This document shows, in pieces, positions 50,570-61,136 of a DNA stretch of 64,000 bases. Position numbers and translations under genes: made by a program. Under the pieces are notes generated by a model. That model was given only the letters and a program-made list of their open reading frames with translations. It was not told the origin of the DNA and searched no databases. Position 1 is the first letter of the stretch, and every line of letters starts with the position of its first letter. This stretch comes from Holacanthus passer (lineage: Eukaryota > Chordata > Actinopteri > Pomacanthidae). The DNA lies in NCBI GenBank assembly GCA_025331565.1, contig JAFREQ010000025.1, positions 2,728,001-2,792,000 of the forward strand, in the 5' to 3' direction.

Positions 50570-53228
50570 AAAGTCACACACCTGTTAGTCTACAGTCAGG
50601 TGTTGGCCTGACTCAGTTTCACCCGTCACACATGAGAAATACAAACCCTGAAAATGGGAAGTGCATGTTTACAGTTTGATTCATATTTGAGCTTTTCAAG
50701 ATATTGTTTTATACCTGTATGGGAGTACTATTCCAATACAGTTCATCATTAAAATCAAGACCAGGTTTTATTTGTTTTGAAAAATTATATATGAATAAAT
50801 TACATTTATTGAGCAAGTTCTTGATGCAATAACAAAAATAATTTTAAAAAAAATCATCTTTTATTTTAGCATTTTGTTTAAAAGTGCTGTATTTTTTTGT
50901 GACATTAGAATTTTATTTTTTTTTTGAGTCATTTTCCCATCAGCAAGCTCTTGTGTCCATATGTACACACTCCAACCAGATTTTATTTTAATCTATTCAT
51001 AGTGCATTCTAGCATTGTTGCTTTTAACTTCCATTTTTAATTTATGAGTGTCTATTTCTTCTGTGGACGTGTTTGTAAGTTGCTGAAGCCCTCAGGGACA
51101 AAGAATGAGCGGCCTCTTGTTCCACCATTGTATTTATTGTCATAACAAGGCTGCGCTCAAGTCTCAGGTTGTGACAGTGGAAAACTGAAGCAATAAAGGA
51201 AGTCTTACGCAATATAACAAGATTTTCTTTTTATTTCTGCAGGGCTTTGTCCAAAGCCGATAATGAACAGAGATGTGGTGACTCTGCGTTCGTGGCAGGT
51301 GATGGATGACGAGTATATAATCGTTAACTTCTCGGTCAAACACCCGGTACGCCACCTCCTCCACACACACCCAGGCAAACAGCAATGACTGTCTATAAAC
51401 ATGCCATTTCCACAGTTCTGTGTCACCTAATGTTTTGTGAGCATTTATCATAGTTTTTGTTGCATAACTTGCCTTGAAAGAGGTGTTTTTAGTTCTTAAT
51501 TATAGTGTTTCTCATTATACAATATGATTCAATTACAGAAATACCCTCCTCGCAGGAACCTCGTGAGGGCCATTTCCATCCTCACCGGCTATTTGATCAA
51601 GCCCACAGGACCAAATAGCTGTACTTTCATATACCTTTCCCAAGCTGACCCCAAAGGTAAGACCAACACAAACATTGCTCTTTTCAAACTGACAATTATC
51701 ACTGAACATTGCTGTTAAAGTTCCTCTCTTTGTTCCAGGTTCTCTTCCAAAGGTTGTGGTAAACAAAGCCTCTCAGGTTCTCGCTCCACGGGTATGTAAA
51801 CTAACTGTTGTCACAAACTCTCTCAGTAAAAGTTCAGTTTACTTCTACTTAACAGCAGCACTGAAAGCAATGAGGTTAAAAGTATACGAGCTGTGTATCA
51901 GTGTCTGACAGAGTGGGTGTGTGTCCACGAGGTGATTAAAAAGTGTGGCAGAGGTGTGTGTGTGTGTGCATAAGGTAGTGAGGGTTTCGTGTGTCTTAAA
52001 GGACAATGGTAACCAGAGAAACCCATTTTCAGGGCCTGTTCTGCTGAGACTGCTGACAAAGAGGATCTCAGCTCGAGCTGTTGCTCTCTTTCCCAGCAGA
52101 ACTCGTTCCCCAGGTTTCATATCCTCCACGGATTGAAACTATTTAGAACAAAGTATCAATGTGTGTGTGAGAAACTGCCATTAGCAACGATTCATTGATT
52201 TCTTAAGCCTTTACATTACAAGGAAATAAGGTATAACTTTGGCTAAGTCATGAGCAAACAATGAGAATGAACATAATGTTGGTTATTACAGCACTTTTAA
52301 TCATGTTAAAAGAGTTAATAAAACAACAATATAAAATCAATTGTAAAACCAAAAGAGAAACCTTCAATACAAAACTTAAGAAAATGCAAGAAAATAGACG
52401 AAACACAAACAAATAAAAAAACATTATTGCATGTGTGCATCAATCTGATGCATAGAAAAGATACATACATACATACATACTCAACAACAAAGGAAGTGAC
52501 CAAGTGGCCAGATGTTTCATCCTCACTGTGGATTTTTGAAGCATGTGAGTTTAGACAGTTCTCCAGTGATGCACAATGAGGAGACATTAAAGCTCTTTGA
52601 TTTGATGCTCAGGTTGTACAGCAGCATCTTGTGGCCACAGCAGTCAAAGCAGCTTTATCTGTCCCTCATCACCATCAAAACTCTAATACTCCTCATCCTC
52701 ACCTTCATCAGTGCTGGCAGTAGAGGGGCACAAGAAAAAACTGTCCTCCCCTTGTAAAAATGAGATCAGTAACTTTTTAAACTTGGAAACTGAGGTTGTC
52801 TTTTCATCATTGCAATGCTTCTGTAGCTTAAACCTAAAGATGCTTCTGGTCTAATAATGTCTATATGATTATCATGCAGGCTACAGGTCGTCTGTCAACA
52901 CTGATGGTAGAATAGTAAAAGTTCACATCTGTCACAACAAGCATACATGATCAGCTTTGTCAGCTGAGACTGAAGATGTGGTGTCATCCTCGTTGTCAGG
53001 CTGCAGCCGTCTAATAATCGCATCCTCTCTTCCTTCCAGGTGATGAAGTCCGTGCACCGGGCGGGACAGAAGTACCCAGAGTGGAAACAGCAGCACGCTC
53101 CCGAGCAGAAGCCCTGGTTGTATCCAGAGCAGAACAGCCTGCCCATGATGGACCCTGCCGAGCTGTCCATACAGAGAGCGGACTCACTAGAAAACGTGGA
53201 TGTTGAGGACAGCGAGGACAGCAATTAA
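50078..53228 (+). CDS. stard10: STARD10-like START-domain phospholipid transfer protein
   Basis: STARD10 (PCTP-like) carries phosphatidylcholine and phosphatidylethanolamine between membranes in the cytosol. Six coding exons give 260 aa: 50078-50248, 50345-50492, 51243-51346, 51539-51656, 51739-51791, 53040-53228. The START domain fills about 15-220: NADVGYYSW, CPKPIMNRDVVTLRSWQ, VNFSVKHPKYPPRRNLVRA, TGYLIKPTGPNSC and DPKGSLPKVVVNK are near-identical to mammalian STARD10. The tail keeps KYPEWKQ..., PWLYPEQNSLP and ADSLENVDV and ends in an acidic serine-containing stretch, VEDSEDSN. Human STARD10 is 291 aa with a longer N-terminus and a longer acidic tail, so both ends are shorter here. The ATG is the only one in frame before the domain. 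It could be a teleost co-ortholog rather than the sole stard10. Confidence 0.9.
50535..50566. repeat. (GT)n microsatellite
   Basis: About 15 GT units in stard10 intron 2. A shorter GT run lies near 51953-51968. Confidence 0.9.
52461..52480. repeat. (ATAC)n microsatellite
   Basis: Five tandem tetranucleotide units in the large last intron of stard10. Confidence 0.85.
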
Positions 53229-54498
53229 ACTGCATCAGAGCGACGGAAGGAAGGGCCGCAATGAGCGAGAGACTGTGTATACTCAGATATTCAATAAGAC
53301 TTGAGACCTCCAACTCTGAGCAATGACCAAGAGCATGAAGTGTTTACAGCTGTCTGACTGGACAGAAATGAGCACAGATCAAGTTGCCGTTCACCTCAGT
53401 CCACGTTGAACGAAGCTAAACATCTCTCCAGTGTTTCATTTTATTTTTTAATAACAATACAGGCTTCGAGGTGTTGGGGTTTAAATGTGTCATAGTTACG
53501 GCACTACATTTACAATGGGTCCTTTGTATGACCTTTTTTTAGTTGCAGCTGTGTGTAAAAGACACATTTGAAATCAGGAAATGAAGTTTGGTTAGTCACT
53601 CTTTGTCTTTAAAGCGAATGGAAATTAGATCAGAGGTGAATGTTGTAGTAGTGAAATGAAATTAATGTATTTCTGAAACCACGTTCACTCATCATTTTTA
53701 GAAATTAATTACTTGTTAAAACATAATAGACAGCTTTAGCTTAACCTTTTGTCTGTGTTCACTCAAACTTATCTGAGCCTGAACTGGACACACTTTAAAT
53801 TTTTTAGTTTTTTATAGTTTGTTAAATCACATTAATATGGCTATTACTGTTAAAAACATAGGTTTCATGTTTCAAGACATGAAACCTATTATGGCGAAAG
53901 GTTCTGTGCAGCAGCTCTGGGCATTAATCCTGAATCTGTTCTTCAGAAATACACATTCTTTTCAGCTTAATGCAAAAAACACTCCACTATCACTACATTT
54001 GTAACTGATTTTGTTTTTAAATGTGAACCTTTTTTTGCTAACCATTAATTTTATTTAGTCGTGATCAGTGAGCAACTGTGCCATTTGTGTCTTTAATGTG
54101 TGATACATGATGACTGCTTGAAGGTTCATTGTATTTATTCAGATGTCGTGCAATCAATGTTTGTACAATCTAATCTTTATTATAAGTTATACAGACCCTA
54201 GACCTGCATTGGCACTCGAGGAGGGGATCGGCTGTTGATTTCTGAGAATGAACATCTCGTCGGGTTAACATGTAAAATGTACATAGCAAGTTTGCATTTT
54301 GTCAGTTGAAGGACTGGAAAGACCATATAAAGTATATCTTTTATTTTATTTATTTATTTTAAGTTACTGTACACTCAGATGAAGTCATGATGAAGACCCT
54401 GGAAGGAAGCCCTGTAGGCCTTTGTTTGGTTTTTCTTCTACAGATATTTGATGTAGGAATGTGACATGGTCTTGACTTTTTAAAAAAAACAAAATAAA
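53229..54498 (+). other. stard10: stard10 3' UTR with poly(A) signal
   Basis: Non-coding sequence from the stop codon to AATAAA at 54493-54498. It includes the 13-bp perfect stem-loop at 53858-53889. Confidence 0.55.
53858..53889 (+). promoter_or_regulatory. stard10: Perfect 13-bp stem-loop in the stard10 3' UTR
   Basis: ATAGGTTTCATGT (53858-53870) and ACATGAAACCTAT (53877-53889) are exact reverse complements around a 6-base loop TTCAAG. In the mRNA this would fold as a stable hairpin. Confidence 0.7.
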
Positions 54499-56390
54499 CA
54501 TGGTTAACATGCTTTGGTAACTGTTGACACTGACTGCATTCCTCTTAAGATAACAAACCAGTCTCAGAAGAAACCAGCCTATGAAGTGGAACAAGTTTGG
54601 CTGCTTGTACCAGGCAAACCGGTCCAGCTCTGGTTCAGCCTCTTCAAGTACAAAGACAAAATGTTACTAGGGTTCAAAACTTTTTATTTTTTTTCACCTC
54701 ATTATTGTCATGTTCTTTTATGAAAAATGCTTAAAAACACTTTAAAATCATGAAGTACATCAGAAGGAAAACCAAAACCCAAAATTATTAGTGTACAAAA
54801 TAATAAGACAGTGTTGAGCTGCAACAGGTAGATACTGACATCAACCTCCACAGATGTTGAAACAAATGAACTTATCTATTCTAGCAGGAAGTACTAAACT
54901 GTTGTCGTTTGTACCTGCTAACTGTACTGATTAGCAAATCTTGATCCACAGAGGATGATGAAAGTACCTGATACAGTCATCAGTTGGAATAAAATCCTGC
55001 TGACATCAGATTCTCCATTGCACAAAGATAAAACACTCCGTTATCACTATACAAAGATACAGGGCACAATCTGCTGTTATGCACTTTAATAGCACATTGT
55101 AAGTTATACTTATAAACAGTGGCACCTCAGTCTATAAACTTAATAACTACAATGTCATTCAGCCGAGGAGCAGTTTATGTAAAACTTATAATGTATGAAA
55201 CATGAACAAAATTAATACTTGACAGTATGAAAGTAATGCTGAGTCCACAATAGTAGTCACTGAAATATATTTCTTAACATCTCCTACACAATTTTTAAAA
55301 AAGTTAAATATTTAAAAACTGGATCTGCACTATATTCACAGTGATATTTTGATCAGTGATATTTAAAAATCTACTAGAAGTCTTGCTCTTAAATATGCAA
55401 CACCTTGTTCTCCTTGTACCATATTTATCAGTGTGCACTAAAATCCAAGTCATATGTACATTTTTACATGATATACACTCAGTTGCCAGTTTATTATTAT
55501 TTATTAGGTACATCAAGCTAAAACTAATGCAGTCGTGTAATAAATCCTCCCCCAAGAAGGTTATAATGTTCAGTTTTTGTTGCAACTGTTTCAGAGCAAT
55601 TGCACAGTCATTTTGGCAGCTGCAGTTTGTGATGCATTTGAGTTGTATTTCTAATATTTAGTCCACCATCATTAATATCAACAGGTGGACAAAATAGAAG
55701 AGACATTAGAGCCGTGATATGCAGTTGAAAGCTCCAGAAAAAGCTAGTAAGTGTCAATAAAAACTGGACATTAAAACCTTCGTGTCAGTACGATTATTTG
55801 GTGAACTGATAAGATAAGCCTTTACTCGTCCCACAGTGGGGAAATTCTTGATGTATTGGACTGCATTAGTTTTAGATAACTGAGTGTGTGTCCATATATG
55901 TCTTTACTTTGTATCAGTGTCATCAAGGCAAATGTGTAAAGTACACACAAGTGCTACTCTGTACCTGATTAAAATATATTTCTAAGACTACAGCAGAAAT
56001 ATAATTAGGGCTTGAGGGAAAACGTATAAAAGCAATGCTTAATTAAATTATGCAGGGTTTATAAATGTTATGATGACTAAAAACATTTGTATAAGTTACA
56101 TAATTCATAAATGTAAAATGTCTACTGAGCTTCTGCTTCCTTCACTTCCTGTGAATACATCTTGATGAGTAGAAATCATCATGTATCACAGGAGATTAGG
56201 GAGTATCTGGGTGAGAGAGCAGGCCGAGTATATATTGTCCTCACATGGAGGACTTTGAATGAGTCTGTTAGTCATACATCAGTCATCTTGAAGCTGAGAC
56301 AGAATGGAGGCCAGAGTCTGTGGGAGGAGGGTGATGACGTGCAGTGACGTGTCTGTCCATGTCTCTCTCTCTCTCTCTCTTTGCTGCCAC
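54499..56390. other. Spacer and likely pdzd11 3' UTR; repeat tail at 55803-55850
   Basis: Convergent genes stard10 (+) and pdzd11 (-) end here. AT-rich; the GATAAGATAAGCC...CCCACAGTGGGGAAATTC repeat phrase occurs at 55803-55850. A CT run is at 56363-56380. TTTATT (AATAAA on the minus strand) occurs near 55497 but its use is unproven. Confidence 0.45.
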
Positions 56391-58245
56391 CTAATGTACA
56401 GTCCTCTCCTTCTGTCTTTGGTAGTCTGATAAAAGAACATACAAACAGACAACATTACGATACTGTCATTATATAATCTCCTACCAGGATAATCTAATTC
56501 AGAGGCTCCACAGTCAGTTTTTTTCTTGTTGTATGGAGAAAGTTCAGCTGCAGTATGTGGGTTTCAAATTTTTGAGGTTTTGGTTCCTCAGAAATAGATG
56601 TGTCCTTTTTGCAAGCTTCTCTACTAAAATTGTATTCATGGACATTCGGTAGAAGACTGGAAAGCAATGACCCCATTCGCACAATTATTACAAATTACAC
56701 TTAACAGAGATGTGTTTCCTGTATTTTAAACTAAATTACGTTTGTGTTTTAACCATAATCAGCCATTTCCGATATCTTAATCCCTTTCAACATTGATGTA
56801 ATACGTTCTATGGTCTGATTCTCCATAACCAAACCAACCAATTATGAAAAAAACCCCAAAAACTTCAAACTAGAAACCCTAAAAGCACAAAAACTACAGA
56901 TTGTTCTTAAAATAGGGTTGTGTCGGTATTTTTTGATTTCTGTATACACTCTCCCAAAACATCTTAACAGTGGGCAAAACCAAAAGATATGAACTACGTA
57001 AATGTTCATTTAAGTACTCTATGAGCATATTGTTGTCAAGCTGTTGATATAATGCTGTAGAGTAAGACTTACTGTAAGGAAAGAAGCGAACCCTCATCAG
57101 GATTTCTCGTGCAGTCTTCAGGATCTCTACAGCCTGGAGAGGAAGAAGAGATTAACTTAATGCAATACAATAAAAACTGTTGAGGTTGGGTGGATGATTG
57201 GGGTCCATTGCTATAATTATGCACTGAAAATGTAAACAACCAACCAGGTAATGTGAATGGAAAAATACTGCTGAACCATGATTAACATTTCTTTCTTAAT
57301 ATCACTAATATTCTACTGCATAGATGGATAATGTGTTGTCATATATTCGTTCAAATCTATATGAATCTCAGCTTCAAAGTGCTGCTCTGACTTACTCTTG
57401 AGTGCTCTATGTCTTGGAAATCAACCTCATTCACAGAAAGAACCTGGTCTCCCTCTTGTAGCCCTGCTCTGTGGGCATCTGAGTCTGGAACCACCTGCCA
57501 ACACATCCCACACAGATTACAGAAATCACAATTTGGAAATTTGTGAAAAGCAAATTGTTAGTCAGCAGCAGCACAACAAGTATGTATGCCAGAAAAACCC
57601 AGACCCTAATACCAGGGCTACACACACCTTGGATATAAAGATTCCCAACTGTGACGCTTTGCCCCCACGGATGTTGAAGCCCAGCTGAGCTCCTGGAGGT
57701 TTCTTCAACACAATGGTACGAGGTAGGAACTGGGTGAGCTCGTTGTTGTAGTCAGGGTGATGAACCCGCTAAAAATGTAGAAGGAAAAAGAAAAGCTGAC
57801 AATGGACTATCACAGTGGTGGCATGATATTCATTATGACTCTTGATTGATTCTTTTACACACTTTATGTTACTGAAAGCAATCTGATAAGAGTTAACAGC
57901 CAGCAGAAATCTTCATGGAGCTTTGCAACTTGGTAAAAAAAAAAGCTATTAGTACTGAGGGTGAAAGTCAATTCCTTTATATTAGATATGGGGGGTTTGA
58001 CAGGTGACGTCATGTGACAAAACCAAAGTTTGACAGGTGACGTCATGTGACAAAACCTGAATATGATGTTATGTATATAATATGAAAGCTAGTATTTTAG
58101 TATAGTTTTATCTCTCAAAGTTATATATGGGTTTGAGCACAAAGTGTGGTACCTCCTGTGCAGGTATCCATGCTGGTGGGTTCTCATAAGAGGGCAGGAA
58201 AACCACTGGGAGCTGGTAATCATCATAAGGAATTTTCTGATCCAT
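56391..58245 (-). CDS. pdzd11: PDZ domain-containing protein 11
   Basis: A small single-PDZ adaptor. In mammals it binds C-termini of plasma-membrane calcium and copper ATPases and PLEKHA7/nectin at junctions. Five coding exons give 142 aa (human 140): 58153-58245, 57628-57768, 57396-57494, 57073-57133, 56391-56425. The product starts MDQKIPYDDYQLPVVFLP and includes VHHPDYNNELTQFLPRT. The PDZ domain spans about 47-130, with carboxylate-binding loop QLGFNIRGG, then ASQLGIFISK, VVPDSDAHRAGLQEGDQVLS and VEILKTAREILMRVRFF. It ends NYQRQKERTVH from a 35-nt last exon. A 5' non-coding exon probably lies near 58600-58770. Antiparallel and tail-to-tail with stard10. Confidence 0.94.
57995..58057. promoter_or_regulatory. 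Tandem 30-bp duplication with two CRE palindromes
   Basis: Two identical 30-base copies (57995-58024 and 58028-58057) separated by AAA. Each contains CAGGTGACGTCATGTGAC, with the CRE TGACGTCA at 58005-58012 and 58038-58045 and overlapping E-box-like CAGGTG. It lies in pdzd11 intron 1. Confidence 0.65.
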
Positions 58246-58794
58246 TGTGTCTGAAAAACACCAAAAGAAAGAGAAGTCTATTGTTATGACAAGTCGTTCC
58301 TTACGGTGTATTGTATAAAGAGGTAACAGCTATCCCGATTAGTCCACATTAATCCAAACTAACTCTCTGTATATATAATCAGTTAGTTACAGCATAAAAA
58401 CGACTAAAACATAACAGTTTGTGTATCAGATTATTCAGATCATCACCGACAGAACACAAATCCTGAAATGAATGTAATATCCTGATGTACCTTTGGATCA
58501 GATGGCAGAAATAAAATGAAGTGAATCGTGTTTTAGTGGATATTTTCACACGGTCATATCCAAACAAGATGCTAGCTAACGTTACAGTTAGCATAGTAGC
58601 TAACTTCTAAACGAACCTCCTTTTCTTTCTTCACCAGAGATTATGTTTACGTGACATTCACTAATATCATCATTTGGACTTATAAGATTACAAATTGTGG
58701 ATGAAAAACGCAGGGTTACAGCCATAAAAGAACAAATTATCTCACCACACCTCACCCGCCAGCCCGAAAACTAGCAACAAGCGCTTCTTCTTCT

Positions 58795-58870
58795 GGTTTT
58801 AAACGATGACAGGTATCGAGCACATTACCGCCACCTACTGTCGCGGAGGAGTCAACATCATGCAGTCAAA
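58795..58870. repeat. Short fish repeat next to the pdzd11 promoter
   Basis: CTTCTTCTTCTGGTTTTAAACG, then ACATTACCGCCACCTACTGTCGCGG. The reverse complement, with GTAGGTGGCGGTAATG and AGAAGAAGAAGC, is a widespread teleost repeat end. Confidence 0.5.
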
Positions 58871-59289
58871 AAATGTTCGTTTTCTTTGACGATTAACAGC
58901 AGCTTGCGTCCTTGCTGTTGCATTACTGCCATCCTCTGGAGTCAGTGAACTCCTACAATGTGCACACATGTCTGAGCCTTGTCCACTTCCACCACGCTCC
59001 AGTCTGCTCTTCAATCCTGCTCCTGTGAGCCCTGATCTGCTCATTTATTCCACCAGGTTCTTTCTCTGTGGTGTGTAGTTCCTGCAACTAACACGCACAC
59101 GTTCTCAGTCTTAGTTTTAGGTTCCTGATAATGTTCACAAATACTGGTTGGATGCTTCCCTATAATGCAAAGTGTGCTATGGATAGTATTAGTCATGATT
59201 ACCTCCTCTTTTCTATTTTCTCCAAGTACACAAAATGAAACTTAAGTAATTCCAGTAATACAAAACAAAAATACATATTTACTGTACAT

Positions 59290-59571
59290 ACCTGTATAGG
59301 ATAGCTTGAGATATAAAAATGGCCACCAGCCCTCATCCACATCACAATTTCTGTCTTCTTTTGCAACACACCTTGGAAAGAACCTTTTTGCACACCTGAT
59401 CCATCCCTGGCAATCTTCTGCAAACATGTGCACATATCCAGCTTTCATTGTATCCTGGAGCGACATCTGATCATGTGGCTGGTGGTCATAAACGTTCCAG
59501 TTAGATGAGGAAAAGAATTCCTGTGTGGAGTTAAGGAATGCAGAGTAAGGTGAAGGGAAAAGTTGCATCAT
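59290..59571 (-). pseudogene. Fragment of an IS630/Tc1-type DDE transposase
   Basis: The minus-strand frame 59571-59242 reads FPSPYSAFLNSTQEFF, then WNVYDHQPHDQMSLQDTM, EDCQGWIRCAKRFFPRCVA and NCDVDEGWWP. I recognise this as the C-terminal part of a fish DDE-superfamily (IS630-like) transposase whose usual form is PPYSPFLNPIEEFFS.W.WKVYD...CQ.WIRHA..FFPRCLA..NI.CDVDE..WP. Only about 85 residues are recognisable. The catalytic NPIE is replaced by NSTQ, so the third acidic residue is lost. Beyond WWP the match ends. Splice-like AG and GT dinucleotides flank it but are probably chance. Confidence 0.65.
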
Positions 59572-60379
59572 CCTGAGATGGACTGTAAGTCGCTCTGTGA
59601 CTGGAAAACAGCAGTGAACAGCCCATGCAATTACAAAACGATATGGTTGCCTTTATGGTTGTTTTTTATTTTTATTTTCATTTTAGTTTTGTAAATTTAA
59701 TATTTTTGACAATAGTATGTAAACATGTCATAATTGGAGTGTAGTACTAAGTACTCAGAGTTTTGGTGGTGGTTCAGTTTGAATGTGAAAACAGTTCATG
59801 AACTTTGAAAGATGTGCTCATCGAATGCATTTTGTGTCAGAGTATTGAAAAAATGATTCACAATTTAGTCCAGATTGACTTCTGCTGAACTTGAACACCA
59901 AATCAGTGTCAGAGCAACCACAGCAACTCAACAGTCAGCAACATGGAACTAATGCATGAGAACTGCAAGGAGATGGAGATGGAGAGACCAGCACCAGGAC
60001 GAGAGCTGTGACCCCAACAGAGCTGTCTGTCACTGTTAACAGAGACTCCAGTGACTCCAGGAACAGGTGAGCGCCACATCACTCCCAGGTAATGCACTTC
60101 ATTTCGGGCCATTATGAGTCACCCAGGGAACCTGATATGGAGAAAAGAGTACGAGCAGCTTGTGCAAAGTGCCGGTGCCTCACTAAAAGTCACCAGAGTG
60201 AAATGAAGAAGCACCGCACACAGGTGAGTATTGGCCAGCTTCCAGCCCTGTACCTAAAACATAAACAAATCTAAAACACTTTTGCAACCACTTTCAGGAG
60301 TTCTAGTTTTATAGCACTATAATCAAAGTATCATTAAATACATTATGTCTATGTTATATAGGACTTTCATTTTGACTTT

Positions 60380-60560
60380 CATTTTGAAGAAGTACTCAAA
60401 TCTTTTGCTGAAGTAAAAGTAGCAATGTTACGCTGCAGAAGTACTTTGTTACAAAAGTCCTGCATTCAAAATTTGACTTAAGTACAAAAGTATTAGCTTC
60501 AAAATACACTTAAAGTACCAAAAGTAAAAGATGAGAACTTTTGAAACATACTGATCTATT
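60380..60560. repeat. AGTACT-family repeat copy
   Basis: GAAGTACTCAAATCTTTTGC, CAAAAGTCCTGCATTCAAAA, TTGACTTAAGTACAAAAGTA and CTTAAAGTACCAAAAGTAAA. Same family as 8700-9222. Confidence 0.6.
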
Positions 60561-61060
60561 TAAATCTTGTGTTTGGGAATATTTAGATAAAATTTACCAC
60601 TTAATTTTTTAGAACTATTTATAATGGGGCTTGTTAGACAAATCAAAACTTGATAAGGAGGTGTGTCATTGCCTCCATTTGGACATTATAACTACACTTC
60701 TTATATGTCCCATGCAGAATGTTGCAGATGAACTGACAGTATACAGGTGTGGTTTTCTATAATAAAAGTCTCACTTTGTCTAATATCTGAATAGTACCCT
60801 TCAGATCCTCCCTCTCTGTTTGGGACACACCCCTTCAACTCGCACCCATTCATGCAGGACTGCATTCACATTCAGTTCACGGACTCACAGAGTGAGTTCA
60901 CAGAGAGTGAAGAGAGAGAGAGCGGAGGCGAACTGAGTGGATTTTTCACCAAGAAGTCTGCGTCTGAGTGAGTAAATGAAGAGAATCTGACATCTCACCG
61001 CACAGTGATTCATGATGCAAGTAGTGAGTAGTGAGCCAGATTTGGTTTGTGACATTCTGC

Positions 61061-61072
61061 AGACAGACAGAC

Positions 61073-61120
<48 letters not shown>

Positions 61121-61136
61121 TGATTGATTAATTGAT
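61061..61136. repeat. (GATA)n microsatellite with GACA and GATT edges
   Basis: Four GACA-type units, about 13 GATA units and four GATT units, upstream of gdpd2. Confidence 0.9.

Noticed and set aside
59242..59571. A novel cellular gene exon
   Set aside because: At first it looked like an unassigned conserved exon, but the FLN..EFF, CQGWIR, FFPRC and CDVDE blocks fit a fish DDE transposase family.
60092..60274. 60-codon ORF with a Cys/Lys-rich stretch
   Set aside because: No domain match I can name, no splice evidence and flanked by repeats; too short to support.
61061..61136. Repeat array as a CRISPR-like structure
   Set aside because: It is a simple GATA/GACA/GATT microsatellite without spacers, in a vertebrate genome.
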